This document shows positions 10,801 through 22,200 of a stretch of 64,000 bases of DNA, in pieces; position 1 is the stretch's first letter, and each line of letters opens with the position of its first letter. The notes beneath the pieces were generated by a model, which had not been told where the DNA came from, ran no database searches, and saw only the letters and a list, made by a program, of their open reading frames with translations. The stretch covers positions 115,443,005-115,507,004 of the forward strand of contig NC_134703.1 in assembly GCF_043290135.1 (NCBI RefSeq). Direction: 5' to 3'. The stretch comes from Rhipicephalus microplus (taxonomy: Eukaryota > Arthropoda > Arachnida > Ixodida > Ixodidae). A program made the position numbers and the translations under genes.

Positions 10801-11407
10801 CCGGCATCGTGTCTCTGGCGACCGAGTTTCCCAGCCTCGTGGGAAAACGCGGGTCGGAGATAAGCGTTAGGTTTAAGTCTATACTGGCTGCAACTAGATT
10901 GGCCCCTTTCTTTGTCCTCGTAACATAGCCCCAAGACGGATGGGGAGCGTTGAAATCCCCAGCTACTATTAAAGGGTGCGATCTGGCGGCAGTTGCGACC
11001 CTATGAAGGAGTGAGCGGATATTATGTTTATAAGCCGAAGGAGGGCTATACAGGTTAAAAACGAATATGTTGCTTCGGATTTTGCCGTTGGGGATGATTT
11101 CAATTAATTGTGCCTCGAGCCCGGATCTCTTATCCGAGTCGCAAATTTTGACTTCGTGCTGCTCAAAGGAGGTATCTTTCCTGACCAACGTGGCAATACC
11201 TCTGCCATTTGCGCCTTTTTGGCTAATCGAACGGTAGCCCGAGAGAACTACCTTCTCGCTAAGTGTTTCCTGCAAGAGCAGGACGTGCGGCATTGACGCC
11301 TGTGCTTTGATGAGCTGCAGTAGAGCAGCTTTACGCCTTAAGAAACTTGCGCAATTCCACTGCCAGATAGCTATGTTTCCGGTTTGGCCCGCCATTTTGA
11401 ATATCAT
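7809..11407 (-). pseudogene. LINE ORF2: endonuclease, RT, RNase H (one frameshift)
   Basis: ORF2 polyprotein of a non-LTR retrotransposon, needed for target-primed reverse transcription. The endonuclease comes first: NCASFL, LLLQET, GDFNAPHPSWG, PDLSFT and a terminal GSDHSII. A 1-nt loss in the A-run at 10659-10662 shifts the frame, and the protein continues to 7809. RT blocks there are SAPGPDGV, RPISLTSC, ALDLTKAFDTV, GTPQGAVISP and YADDITIW. RNase H follows with EQAAVALAL, VYTDSRAAV and IVWFPAHMG. A Cys/His motif CPDCGEFCSLSHMLWQC closes the protein. It starts at an ATG overlapping the ORF1 stop (ATGA at 11407-11404). With a single frameshift over about 1200 codons, this is a young copy. 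Confidence 0.88.
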
Positions 11408-13283
11408 TGAAGGAACATAGCCTGCGGCGAACTCGTAGCGTCCAAATCCTGCTGCACTATCTTGGCTTTTGCAATCGTACCAGTGTTGGTCGTCTTGAGT
11501 TTGCTAGAGTCAATCATTTTCATTTTAGATTCGAGGATTCCAACTCGACGTGTCAGGTGGGAGACGCTCCCGTCCATACGTTCGATTGTGCTAGATTGAA
11601 TGGCTAAGGCCTCTCTCACCTGCTTGAGCGATTCCTCAATCGCCGTTAAAGACGCGAGTACAATTTTCTCAGGGACCTGAGCGGGGGACTCGTCACTTTG
11701 CATTGCCACGCTTTCCGCGATTGCGGGGGGCGAAACGGCCTTGCGCTTATTCGACCCTCCTGCTTGAACCGGTATGGGTGTGGCTACTTCACGGGGTTCA
11801 CGCGAGTTGCGGAAGAGCTCGAACTCGGCCCTCAGCGTTCGTAGTGCTTCTTTAAGTTCTGAATTTTCTTTTTTAAGCATTAAAATCTCTGATTGTTCTC
11901 TTTTTTGCTCTGGTAAAATGCCCTGCGTTACCTTTTGGCCGCTTGGGATGTTCATCCTGGCCTTGTCCACCCAAGACATTTGCTTCTGAACGCGGCCCTT
12001 GGAACCCGATCGTCCTCTCGAACGGGAGCGACTGCTGCCCTTGTCACGCCCTCTGGAGCGTGAGCGCGATTTGCTGCCGGAGCGTCCTCTGGAGCGGGAG
12101 CGTCCTCTAGATGCCGATCTGCTGCGATGAGCGCTGGAGAATGATTCTTCTTCCGCCAGTCCTTCTTCGCCTCCAGCTGTGTCGGAGCCACGCCGCGCGC
12201 GCCTACGGCGGCGCCGCCGTCTTTGGCGCACGATGTAGGGCACCTGGAAGCGCTTTCTGCACTTGCGGTCCGCCGTTGGGTGCGCTCCGCCACAGATGGC
12301 ACACGTGGGATCACACTGATAATCCGGTGATGGTGACTGCATGCCGCATCCGCGGCATTTCTTCTGTTCATCGCCCTTGGGGCAAACATCGGACCTGTGG
12401 CCAAAATCACCACATGCATAGCACACGTCCACTTGCCTGCGATACAAGGAACAAGGGTATCGAACACCATCACACACGACTTGCTGGGGGACCTTTTGTC
12501 CGTCAAACAACACGATCACTGTTGGTGTCTTCTTGATTCTTCGAACCCCCAGAGCGTCAGGGTTCCTCCGGTTGACGATCATCTCTGTCAGTTCTGCGTC
12601 ACTGAGATCCACATTGATTCCACGGATCACTCCTTTACATGTGTTGTCAGACGCAGCCACGTAAGCCGCCAAGCCTATGACAGTCGAGCCCATACTTATC
12701 TCTTGGACCCTGGCGTAGGCGCGCGCATTCGTCTCGAACGGCGTGGCAACGACGAAAATGTTCTGGAAGGGGTTCGTGCACAGCGTGTCGTCGAACACCT
12801 GCTCTGCTGTTAGGGAAGCTGCCTTTGCGAGCGAGCGCTTGAAGATAAGAAGGTCTGTCTTCTTGACATCCATCCCTCCACGTGGCCGTATAATGGTCTT
12901 AAAGTGATCCCTGGGAAGGTTTGGGATCCTGGAAGCTTTCACAACACGCCTCAACACGTTCTGTGAGGCGGCAGTGCGGGAGCCGCCTTTACCGCTTCCT
13001 GTCGCTGACGTGGGCGCATTACCAGCGTTACAATCCGCCCGCTCGGCAAGTTTCTTCTTCTTGGTAATAAGGGCTCTTTTGCCTTCCGTACCTCGACTTT
13101 GTCTGTTTCTTCTAGCACATTCGTGCTCGCGCTGCAGCCCTTATTACTATGAATTCAAACCAACTAGCCCAAATCGCCATTCTTCTTCTTCTTGCTGGCT
13201 ACTTCAATCCATCCCGCGCACTCCGCTTCTTCCGGATTGATGTCCATGCCTTCTACAACCGACACATTGGGGTTGGAGGCCAT
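11404..13283 (-). pseudogene. LINE ORF1: RRM-like, CCHC, RS-rich
   Basis: RNA-binding ORF1 protein of the same LINE. The likely start is the ATG at 13283; the N-terminus contains VEGMDINPEEAECAGWIEV, a phrase of a type I know from tick LINE ORF1 starts. A TAG at 13166-13164 and a shift of frame follow, and the open frame then runs to the TGA at 11404. It contains a probable RRM-like domain (TCKGVIRGINVDLSDAELTE), gag-like knuckles (CYACGDFGHRSDVC; CRGC..C..CAICGGAHPTADRKC), an arginine run, a long Ser-Arg tract, and a coiled-coil C-terminus (SEILMLKKENSELKEALR). Its stop overlaps the ORF2 start. Confidence 0.8.
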
Positions 13284-13829
13284 TATTCAGCTCGACGACG
13301 CGTTAGGCGTCGTCGCGACGCTGTTGCAGCGCCCGAGAAACGCGTCGACGCGCGAGGCGTCTGCGTGGCGTGGGTAAAAGTCCTGGGGATGTCCAAAAAT
13401 TTCACCCACCGGTAAGATGTTGGTATCTGCTGGTTCACTACAACAAACGGCGTCGAATGATGCACAGTTCTTGCTAGTTGAGGCAAAAACTCCGTGCCAG
13501 AACACTTGAACAATCGGGAGCCGACGTGTTCGCACATCCGCACTGGACGAGCGCCCCTGGCTTTTTCTCGCACCACAAATAGCATGTTCAGCAAACTTAC
13601 GAACCAACTCGCCCAGGAAAAAGTTCTTCTGGAATTCATTTTCACGCACAGCCGAGTTTATTTTGACAGTGGTAGTACGGACGCATGCAAATGCTCCAAA
13701 AAAGGGATTCGTTCATGCACACATTATGGCATATCAGACTGTGCCATAGTTATTTCGGATGCCGCACCCTGCGTACATGTGTCAAAGATTCGCGAGACCA
13801 AGTTCAGATTTCTCCTGCAGGTGGCGAAG
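13284..13829. other. LINE 5' flank, undefined
   Basis: The part next to 13283 is probably the 5' UTR of the minus-strand LINE; it is rich in CGTCGxCG. A minus-strand frame of 120 codons at 13287-13649 has several cysteines but no motif I recognise. The 5' boundary of the LINE cannot be placed. The 13-bp SINE target repeat lies at 13817-13829. Confidence 0.35.
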
Positions 13830-14071
13830 GCCCCGCCGCGGTGGTCTAGTGGCTAAGGTACACGGCAGCTGACCCGCAGGTCGCGGGTTCAAATCCCGGC
13901 TGCGGCGGCTGCATTTCCGATGGAGGCGGAAATGTTGTAGGCCCGTGTACTCATATTTGGGTGCACGTTAAAGAACCCCAGGTGGTCGAAATTTCCGTAT
14001 CCCTCCACTACGGCGTCTCTCATAATCATATGGCGGTTTTGGGACGTTAAACCCCACATATCAATCAATCA
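13830..14071 (+). mobile_element. Full-length tRNA-derived SINE (Ruka-like)
   Basis: A complete 242-bp copy. The pol III A box is TGGTCTAGTGG at 13842-13852 and the B box GGTTCAAATCC at 13886-13896, inside a tRNA-like head that starts GCCCCGCCGCGG. A non-tRNA body follows (GGTGGTCGAAATTTCCG, CATATGGCGGTTTTGGGACG) and an ATCAATCAATC tail. A perfect 13-bp duplication GCAGGTGGCGAAG flanks it (13817-13829 and 14072-14084). It resembles Ruka as described from Rhipicephalus; the name is by recollection. Mobilisation would depend on a LINE. Confidence 0.93.
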
Positions 14072-14084
14072 GCAGGTGGCGAAG

Positions 14085-14314
14085 CCAACGTGTAGGGCCG
14101 CAATCAATGCACACCTTGGAGCGCCCATAAAGTAGGCTTTGCCGCAACTCCAAAAAGAAATTGCGTGAAACACGCCTGTACAAGGGCGTCAACGTTGTTA
14201 ACACGGAAATTAAAGAACATTTTACATCTAAATGAACAACCATGCTACACTATTCTGATGCTATATGCTTTTTTTTTATGGCGACGTAGACTTGTTTTTA
14301 AGGCATAATAATAG
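14085..14314. other. No recognisable feature
   Basis: A short spacer between the SINE and the first R block. It contains no motif or repeat I can name. Confidence 0.4.
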
Positions 14315-15078
14315 ACTCCGTGTTGACACCGACGCCGCGGGACGCAGTGACTTTCGTGGTTGTGTTTGATGAGGCAGTTCGAGCTTTCGCCTTAAAGAAG
14401 CAAAAACAAACAAACAAACAAAACAAGCGAAAACATGAGCATGAGGAACCGAGGCGTAACTTGTAAGCCGAACTTCTTGATTCAACATAAAAAATAGTCT
14501 GTTCCTCGCTAGCCATCTCACTTTATTCGCAATTAGCATAAAAATATTTTGAGTAGACAGAACATGAAAATACCTATATAAAATTATGTATATTTTCTAC
14601 ATGGTCCAAAAGTTACGAACAAAAGAAGTTCATCGTGCACCACTGCCATTGATAAAGGCGAGCAAGATGACCTGGAAAACAGGCCCACCTGCCTATCAGC
14701 TTTGCGCAGAGGCGGTGTCGTACCCAATGAAGTGATAACTGAGGGGCGACTATTGCTAGTTGAAAACTTTTCCCAATGCCCCGCCCGGACGACGTGAAAT
14801 ACCGTCGTCCGTGGCAATTTTTGGATGGCCCTAACGGGCCTTATTTCAAAGTTCAAAAACAGATGGATGAGGCACTACCGGTTAATCGCAATGTGACGCT
14901 TTTTACAATCTAGAGCAGCGTCCAAAGCTGGCGTAGCTCACGGGGCGCTGTTGCTGGAGCGTTGACAGACCTGTTTTTTTTTTTTTTGCAGGGGCGAAAT
15001 TTCTTACGGCGTCGTGGGTCGTACGTACGTACGTACGTGGGTCGTACGGCGTCGTGGGTAGTGAGTCGTAGTAGCCAG
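14315..15078 (-). repeat. R block, copy 1 (5' truncated)
   Basis: Matches the other R blocks from the segment CGACGCCGCGG onward, through an AAAC-rich microsatellite (14401-14430), the AAAAGTTACGAAC segment and a long T-run, to the end AGTAGCCAGTTTTTA. A minus-strand frame of 91 codons (14584-14856) is open here and in other copies. A palindromic (GTAC)n tract lies at 15020-15040. It joins directly to block S at 15079, and this R/S joint is the empty site for the MITE inserted at 37491-46202. Confidence 0.8.
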
Positions 15079-15123
15079 TTTTTAAGGTCATAAAATTGCA
15101 TTGCATGTCCACAAAACGGTGTC

Positions 15124-15247
15124 GCAGCATATCCACGGAGTGAGTTATGACGACTGGGAGAAGCATCCGTCCATCCGCGCGTGCGTCCGTGCGTTCGGGC
15201 GGACGCTTCGCCCAACTCATAATCATTCACTCCGCGGATATGCTGTC
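15124..15247. repeat. Fold-back (inverted repeat) in S
   Basis: GCATATCCACGGAGTGAGTT with the following GAAGCATCCGTCC is answered by GGACGCTTCGCCCAACTC and AATCATTCACTCCGCGGATATGC. This gives imperfect arms of about 60 bases. The same structure is seen at 46244-46363 in the second S block. It is probably a fold-back MITE or a decayed pair of inverted insertions. Confidence 0.7.
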
Positions 15248-15587
15248 ATTTTTAGGAGGGCAGAGGGGCGTTTTGACTACGCTTTATGTATGTTCGTTAT
15301 ATGTGCGTGTATTATACACAAACAATGAGATATTTGGGGTGGGTGTTAAGCAGTACTCAAGCTGCGCATGGTGGTACTGCCTGATGTTGTGAAAACTGAA
15401 ACCACGCGCGGCTTTCAGACGTCTTCGTCATTCAAAGCCACGGAGTAATACGACGAAACCACTTCATACCTTTATGAAGAAATGGCTGAGAACTAAAAAA
15501 AGTACTGCGGCGAAAAAGCGTATCAGGTGGGATTGTAATCGTATCAACGAGATTTCAATGTCTTATTTGTCAGATATGACTCTTCCA

Positions 15588-15832
15588 TTGATTGGTCGAT
15601 ATGTGGGGTTGAACGTCCCAAAACCATTTTATGATTATGAGAGACGCCGTAGTGGAGGGCTGCGAAAATTTTGAGCGCCCGGGGCTCTTTACCATGCACC
15701 GAAATCTGAGCATACGGTGCTGCAACATTTTCGCCTCCATCGGAAATGCAGCCACCGCAGCCGGGATTCGATCGCGCGACGTGCGGGTCAGCAGCCGAGT
15801 ACCTTAGCCATTGGACCACCTCTGCGGGGCAG
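15588..15832 (-). mobile_element. SINE (Ruka-like) in S, copy 1
   Basis: Reverse complement of the SINE at 13830: starts with the tail ATTGATTGG, then GTTGAACGTCCCAAAACC, then B-box and A-box complements near 15770 and 15813. It is more diverged than the 13.8-kb copy. The S block at 46203 has the same SINE at the same place and orientation, so it was inserted before S was duplicated. Confidence 0.85.
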
Positions 15833-16165
15833 ATGCGACTTCTCTTCGTTCGGTGAAAGACGACACCCCCGAATCCCAGCCATCTGGACTGAAGTCGTAC
15901 CCAGGGGACCACAACTCTAGCAGACCAGTTTACGTTCAATTGTTCTCCGTTATGATCTCTTCCACTACTCCCGTGAAGGAGCTCTATCGCCTGCCTGACT
16001 CCGCCATTGCCGTTGCCAATTGGTATCAATAATGTCTACTCTTCTTACTGGCGCATATAGCAGAAAATTTTTTTGGGGGGGGGGGGGGTAGGAAGGGGAG
16101 CTCGACCATCCTTAATGTATGCTCGTACGTGGGATTGTGTATCTGCGTGTAGGTACGGGCATAAA

Positions 16166-18574
16166 AATAGGATAATTTCCGAAGGGGGGGGGGCGAAGGA
16201 AGAGGGATGGACCTTTCTGTCTACGCCAGTCATGTGGGCACTAAATAGGGTGATTGTGATGAATCCGGATCTTGATGGAACGGAATTTCCCATAAAAATC
16301 ATCAAGAGGACGCCCCACCTACGTCGAATACCCCGAAACGCCTGCTCCGGACGACAACTACAGTGATAACGAGAGGCGGATAACTCGAAACACGACCCGT
16401 TTTATGTATTGAATATCGGTTGCCTCTTATCGCGGTAATGTGCCTGCTATCGTGGTTGCCTGTTATCGCGGTTTGTGATCCCTGCATGAAGAGCAGTGCA
16501 CTGTACACGAGGAATAAGACAGCGCTAAAGACGGGACGAATGAAAGTCACATACTTTGCGAGCGCCTTCTCCTCGTTTCATCTTCAACGCTGCTTTAATC
16601 TTCGTCTACCGTGCAGTACCAATGAGCCCAAACAAGCACTTATGTCGCTACACCTAACATTGAGGGACACAATGGAGGACGCTGACTGCAGCCAATAAGC
16701 TTGAAGACCTTACCATAGCAGTACTATTTATGTAAAGATAAGCTTATCGCAAGGCCAAACTCTAGTCCTCATCTGTATAAGAAATGTGTTCTTTGCATAA
16801 TTGAATATACGAACAGCGTTACAGAAAAGGACAGAGGAATGTAACAGCACGCAGCGCTGGCTTTCAACAAGTGAGCACTGTATTGAAAGTCAACACAGCG
16901 CTGACTTGTATTGTCTGTTGTGCTATCCGTATATGCCCTACTGACTTGCCCAAGTTTCCACACTTCGTGTTCTTTGCCTCGGTAAATTTCTGTGCATTAG
17001 ATGGCCCTATTCTCTGACACCTCAGCATGTCCCGCAGTGAAGCAAGAAGTACTGTCCTTTTTATATGATTGTCAACGAAAGCTTTCGGATGTCTATCAGA
17101 AATTACTTCCACGCCTTCTGCCGGCGCTTGAGAGGGTAGGACTTATATTTACGAATACTATGTATCATGAGATCGCAGATAACCTCTTCTTTGTCATAAA
17201 GCACAGGTCCGTTATTATCTCGGCCCATAAGGTCAAATAAAATAACCTATTGTCCTGTAGCGTACAAATGTGAGTAGCTAAAGTAATATTGACCGATATG
17301 TCCCGCGTTATATAGCTATCTAAACGTCTCTGCTACGTCGCAACGTGCTGAAATTCGTGCGTAATAATCGTTCGATAACGCTCACCCCGTGAAATGCTGA
17401 CATTTTCCTTTGTTGTCGAGGTGCTTTGTATGCGCATGTATATAAGTAACTGTATGCTCAATCACCAGAAATTTGGTGAAGAGGGGATGCTGCGGCCCCT
17501 CTGCATGTATGTTAGTGCGTTTAAGTCTAAATGTATGTGCTTGTATACGCGCTAAAACAAGAACTAGGAAAGGGGATGTCACGACACTCCCCCCCCCCCC
17601 CCGCAATTGTCTCTCTGGGTAACCTGTAGGTTTCTAGGATTTGATAACATGTCACGTAAATAAGTCCAAATGAATAATTAATTTCCCTGCACTGCACAGT
17701 CATCAAAACAACTTCTGTTATTAGTGAAATACCAAATTGTCACCGCGCTGTAGGATGAACCGATGTTTCGAGCTCATCGTTTTGTCAACAAATAATCAAC
17801 AATCAAGAGAGGGCACTTAATATTGTAACAAGCATTCAGAGATGGCATCGTTCGTTATTATTGGTCACTGCATGGTCATCGACGTTGCTGATTGCAGCGA
17901 AAGCGCGGGCATTGTCCTAGACAGACAGCGATACCCGAATTTGGAAATCAAGAAAAAAAAGAAACGGCTGTATCTAAATCGTTGAGTGATAAGCGTTATA
18001 ATCTATATCCCCGTGAACACGATAGCAATTAGTTCGATAAAACATTTTCACGAAGCTTCCGGCAATTGTAATGCCAGATAGAGCCATCCATGGACAACGC
18101 TGCCTCCCCCCCCCTCCGTCCCCCGCATAGGGCGTGCGTCTCAGTGGAATTAGTTGCGTTGCGGACGAATCGCCGAGGATGTCGAACGGAGTGGCATCTT
18201 CTCGCGTCGCATGGCCTCGGATCTACCTGTTCGGTGACACCCTGGCGCAGGTGGGAAAGCGCGGAACCGTCTTCTCGAATCACGTGTGTCGAGTTATACG
18301 CTCTCAAACTTCCCTTTTGTATAGAGAAATGAAAGTTGGTCGAATTGGGGGTACTTCGCATTAGGCACCGTGAACTGAAGGAATAAGCGCTGGATTTCAA
18401 CTCTTGTATAGAGAGTACAGAGAGAGAGAGCGAAGGGAGGAAAATGTTTAGCGGGCGAGCGAGTTCGGGCCGGGTTCTGGATCCTGGGCCACCACACGAT
18501 CCTCCCTTCGGGGTGCGTCCGTACCATGCAGGGCCAGGGAACTGGTACAACATTCACACAATGAAGTAGGGTGT
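16166..18574 (+). repeat. T block, copy 1 (contains exon 1)
   Basis: Homologous to 53336-55751 over its whole length and to 29818-30743 plus 35855-36557 over its second half. Landmarks include AGGACGCCCCACCTACGTCG, GCCTCGGTAAATTT, CAGAAATTACTTCCACG, CACCAGAAATTTGGTGAAGAG, a poly(C) tract at 17588, the esterase exon 1, and an AG-repeat near 18418. Apart from exon 1 I see no coding sequence. The block is best read as the 5' flank, first exon and early intron of the esterase gene in duplicated form. Confidence 0.8.
18179..18250 (+). pseudogene. IAH1-like: IAH1-like esterase exon 1, copy 1
   Basis: Twenty-four codons from the ATG at 18179 to a CAG, then a GTGGGA donor. The peptide includes VAWPRIYLFGDTLAQ, matching the start of IAH1-type GDSL/SGNH esterases (WPRxxLFGDSxTQ), which hydrolyse short-chain esters. 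The nucleophile serine of GDS is threonine here (codon ACC). In vertebrate IAH1, as I recall it, the first intron falls at this same codon boundary. The 50-bp leader GTCTCAGTGGAATTAG has an initiator-like TCAGT. The donor is weaker than in the other two copies (GTGAGA), and exon 2 is 38 kb downstream. I take this as a duplicated, probably unused first exon. Confidence 0.75.
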
Positions 18575-19207
18575 GAAATATTGAGTAAAGTATTGACGGG
18601 CCAGTCTCGATAAGGTGTGATGCTACAATCAGTGGCGTAGCCAGGGGATGCCCTATTTTATTTGCAACAGGTTCGAAGTTAGAAAAGAAACAACATAACA
18701 GAGCATGATTCATCTTTGTTGTTGAGTTCTGAGTAGAACACTTGACATTTTATGAGTTTATGCTTCGACGTTTGACACGTTGAACCGGCGCCACGGCACC
18801 CAGTGACTTTCAGTTGTCGTGTTTGATGAGGCAATTCGGGCTTTCGCCTTAAAAAAACAAACAAACAAAAACAAACAAACAAACAAATGAATGAAACCAA
18901 GGGTATGAGAAAACCGAGGCGTAAATTGGAAGTCGAACTTCTTGATTCAACATAAAAAATAGCCTGTTCCTCGCCAGCCTTCTCACTTTGTTCGCAATTA
19001 GCATAAAATATTTTGGGTAGACAGCACATGATAACAAGTAAATAAAAATTATGTATACATTCTACATGGTTTAAAAGTTACGAACAACAGAAGTTCATCG
19101 TGCACCACTGCCATTGCTAAAGGCGAGCAAGATGGCCTGGAAAAGAGACCCATCTGCCTATCAGCTTTGCGCAGAGGCGATGTCGTACCCAATGAAGTTT
19201 TAACTGA
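18575..19207 (-). repeat. R block, copy 2, left part
   Basis: Follows T directly at GAAATATTGAGTAAAG. It includes CAGTGGCGTAGCCAGGG, a (CAAA)n tract at 18848-18888 and AAAAGTTACGAACAACAG. It is cut at 19207 by the L1-like LINE and resumes at 23096. The 13 bases AAGTTTTAACTGA at 19195-19207 are the left target duplication. Confidence 0.85.
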
Positions 19208-22200
19208 ATGAAGTTTTAACGAAAAACACGACCAGGTCAGTCACACATCTTTTTTCAATATGACTGACACCCTGAAAATTCTTTCTTTAAATGTTCAAGG
19301 GTTCCGTAACCCAGTAAAACAAGCCGAGGTTATCAGCATAGCCCGCGCAGAACATTGTGATATTCTGTGTTTACAAGAAACAAATTTTTTCACCATTGGC
19401 CACGTTCATGCATTCAAACGCGCTTTTAATTTAGACTGTTATTTTTCCTTCGCGACATCTCGCTTCTCTGGAGTTGGAATTATTATTTTTAACCGCGCTC
19501 TTCTGCGAAATCATCATGTTTTCTATGACGCGTTCGGACGGGTATTGGCTTTTGACTGCGTCCTATCATCCTTCAAGCTGCGTGTTTTGTGTATTTATGG
19601 GCCAGCTCAAGCAGCGATGTCTAACAATTTTTTCCGTGACCTGGACGTGTATTTTCTAGACGGTCGTCATGTAATACTCACTGGAGACTTTAATTGTGTA
19701 TTAGACACGCGAGCTGACGTGCAAGGTCCAGGATGGGGTCGCTCTGATTGGAACGCGCGAGAGCTGCGTCGCCTAGTGCAACATTTCTCTTTGATAGATA
19801 CGTACAGACTAGTGCATGGACCACAGTATGCCTGGACTTGGCGGCGTAGCACGTCGTCTAGTCGTTTGGATCGTTTCTATGTGCCGAGCGCGCTAGCTTC
19901 TTACGTATCGCACTCTGATGCAGTAACATTACCATCATCGCCTGTTTATATATCAGACCACCGACCAGTGACGCTCGAGGCTCACTTTCCCTTTTCATCA
20001 TCAGTGAAACCTTGGCGTCTTGACATCCGCATTCTGCACGACGCGCCTACACGCTCCAGTTTATCTAGAAGCTTGCGGGCCTCTCTCTTGGGATGCGGTC
20101 CGGAGGTGTGGGACGCGCTCAAGACACAGTGGCGTTTACACTGCTCAGTAGCAGGGCGGGCCCTCAGACGCCGTACGTCCGAAGAACTAGCGGACACTGC
20201 CACAAAGCTGCGTATTGCTCTTCGGGTTGATCGACTAACTCCCTTGATGCGCGCATGGCAGCGAGAGTTAAGAAGTCGTTTTCAACGACTCATTGCAGCT
20301 TCGTCATTGACGGCGGCTGCTTGGCGTTGCAGACGTAATCCATGTGCTCACCCTGAGGTTCTACGCTTTGCGAAAAGCTCGCTTCTCAACCCGTCGAGTC
20401 GACTAGGAACTCCGGCGGCCAGATTCTTACACACTGCGTTGCCGCCGACACGTGATCAATCAATTTTCCTAGCTTACTTTGCCAACATGGCTCGTACGAC
20501 AATGTCATCACATCGCGGTACCACCGAGACAGCCACAATGTTAAGTAGGCTACCTCGAATTTCATCTGAAGTCGCTGAACAACTGTGCATAAGTCCGTCA
20601 GCTGACGAAGTGAAAGAGGCACTGTCTTCCATGAAGCGTGGCTCGGCCCCCGGGCCCGATGGGTTGCCTGTTTAGTTTTATTTAACGTTTTGGGACGACA
20701 TTGGTGCTCTTTTCACCTCTGTTATTTGCCGCTGTTTCGAGAACTTTGATTTTCTTGATAGCTTTCGCGATGGTCGAATTGTTTTAATACCCAAACATGA
20801 CCCATCGTCAGTTCGCCCAGAGGAGTGGCGACCAATAACGCTCCTCAACGTTGATTAAAAAACTTTCGCGGCAATTATCACTCGGCGTTTGAGAAGCTTG
20901 ATGCCCTCCTTAATAGGTCATCATCAGGCGTGCTCTATTCCTGGAAGAGAAATCCACAGTCTTTCCTTTGTTACGCGCGATATAGTTGCGTACACGTTAA
21001 CAAGATCAGCTCAGGGACTCTTAGTTTCACTTGACCAAGAAAAGGCATTCGATCGCCTCGAACATAGCTTTATATTTAGCGTAATGGAAGCATTTGGCTT
21101 CTCACAAAACTTCGTTGAGCTTCTCAGAAACGCATACCGAAATATACGCAGCACGTTGTTTCTTGATGGTTTAGAGAGTGCGCCATTTCCGGTTAACCGT
21201 GGTGTTCGCCAGGGGTGTCCTTTATCCCCTGCACTTTTTGTATTCAGCCTCGAACCATTCCTTCAATCGCTAATCGCTGACCCTTACGTTAGAGGCCTTC
21301 CTCTTCCAGGTAGGGGTACCGTGACAGTGACAGCATTTGCTGATGACATCACGTTGTATTTGAAGAATGAGGACAGTTTATCCCGTAGCCTACGACTTTT
21401 TACGACGTAAGGCATGATTTCAGGTGCCGCTTTAAATTTTTCCAAATGTCGATATTTATTCATTGGTTCCCCAGACGCATGTCTAAGTTCCTTTTTCGGT
21501 CTTCAGAAAAGTGACTCTATTCGTATTCTGGGGCTTGATTATACTTCCTACGGCATATCAGGCTCCTTGTGGAATTCAGTAGTCGAAGATGTAAAACGAC
21601 ACGTCCGGGAAGCACAAGAGTATGATTTACCGATGCTCGAAAGAAGGTATTTAGCACAGACGGTGTTTTGCGGCCGTGCATGGTACATATCTCACGTCTT
21701 ACAGCCCCCATTACGAATCACCAGGTCGTTGCAATCCCTCATTGGCTCCTTTTTCTGGTCGGGTGGAACAGAGCTGGTTTGCCGAGCAGCTCTTGGGCAA
21801 CCGAGAAACTGCGGTGGATTCGCATTCCTATCCGTCTCTGTTCGCTGCCGGCTGCTTGCCCTACGATTCTTACTTCGGTTGTTGCATGGTGATCAGTGCC
21901 CCGCGCGTGATCTTGCCTGTTATTTCTTGGGCACCAAACTACGCTATTTACTACCTGATGCACGGCTTAATTCTGCACCGCAAACACTTAACGTGCCTGC
22001 ATTTTACTCAACGGCAGTAGCATTTTATCGACACGCGCAGCAGGTTTGTCCCGATGTGGACATTCTTGAAAGCCGCATCGTAGATACAACGGCGGCTCTT
22101 CTGCTTCCTCTGGTTCCTCCAGCCCGTCTAGCACGATCGAGACATGTCTCGTGGAGCGCGATAACGGCACCGTTTTTGCCTGGTCACCTCCGTGACTTTA

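Larger units (their letters stand above)
7727..13283 (-). mobile_element. Near-complete two-ORF LINE with RNase H (I-group-like)
   Basis: A minus-strand non-LTR retrotransposon of at least 5.5 kb. ORF1 (nucleocapsid-like) is followed by ORF2 (endonuclease, RT, RNase H) through an ATGA overlap. The 3' UTR is only about 80 nt and ends in AATAAAG plus a short (TGTCC)n tail at about 7727-7740. The domain order with RNase H places it in the I-like group; the clade name is inferred. No target duplication could be defined because the 5' end, beyond 13283, is unclear. A 3' scrap of the same family lies at 3540-3673. Confidence 0.85.
15079..16165 (+). repeat. S block, copy 1
   Basis: Homologous along its length to 46203-47284. 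It starts AAGGTCATAAAATTGCATTG and carries a fold-back (see 15124-15247), a minus-strand SINE, the phrase AACTCTAGCAGACCAGTTTACG, and a GTGTATCTGCGTGTAGGTA end. A poly(G) run of about 14 sits at 16076. Shared order and shared SINE show that the two S blocks derive from one ancestor by duplication. Confidence 0.85.

Noticed and set aside
12111..12536. Plus-strand frames inside the LINE ORF1
   Set aside because: Antisense shadows of an Arg/Ser-rich coding region.
13287..13649. 120-codon cysteine-containing minus-strand frame as a host gene
   Set aside because: No recognisable domain; another frame of similar length overlaps it, and it may be LINE 5' UTR.
18090..18364. Longer frames upstream of exon 1 as part of the esterase
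   Set aside because: They start at non-ATG codons in the leader, extend past the GT donor into intron sequence, and are not alike among copies.
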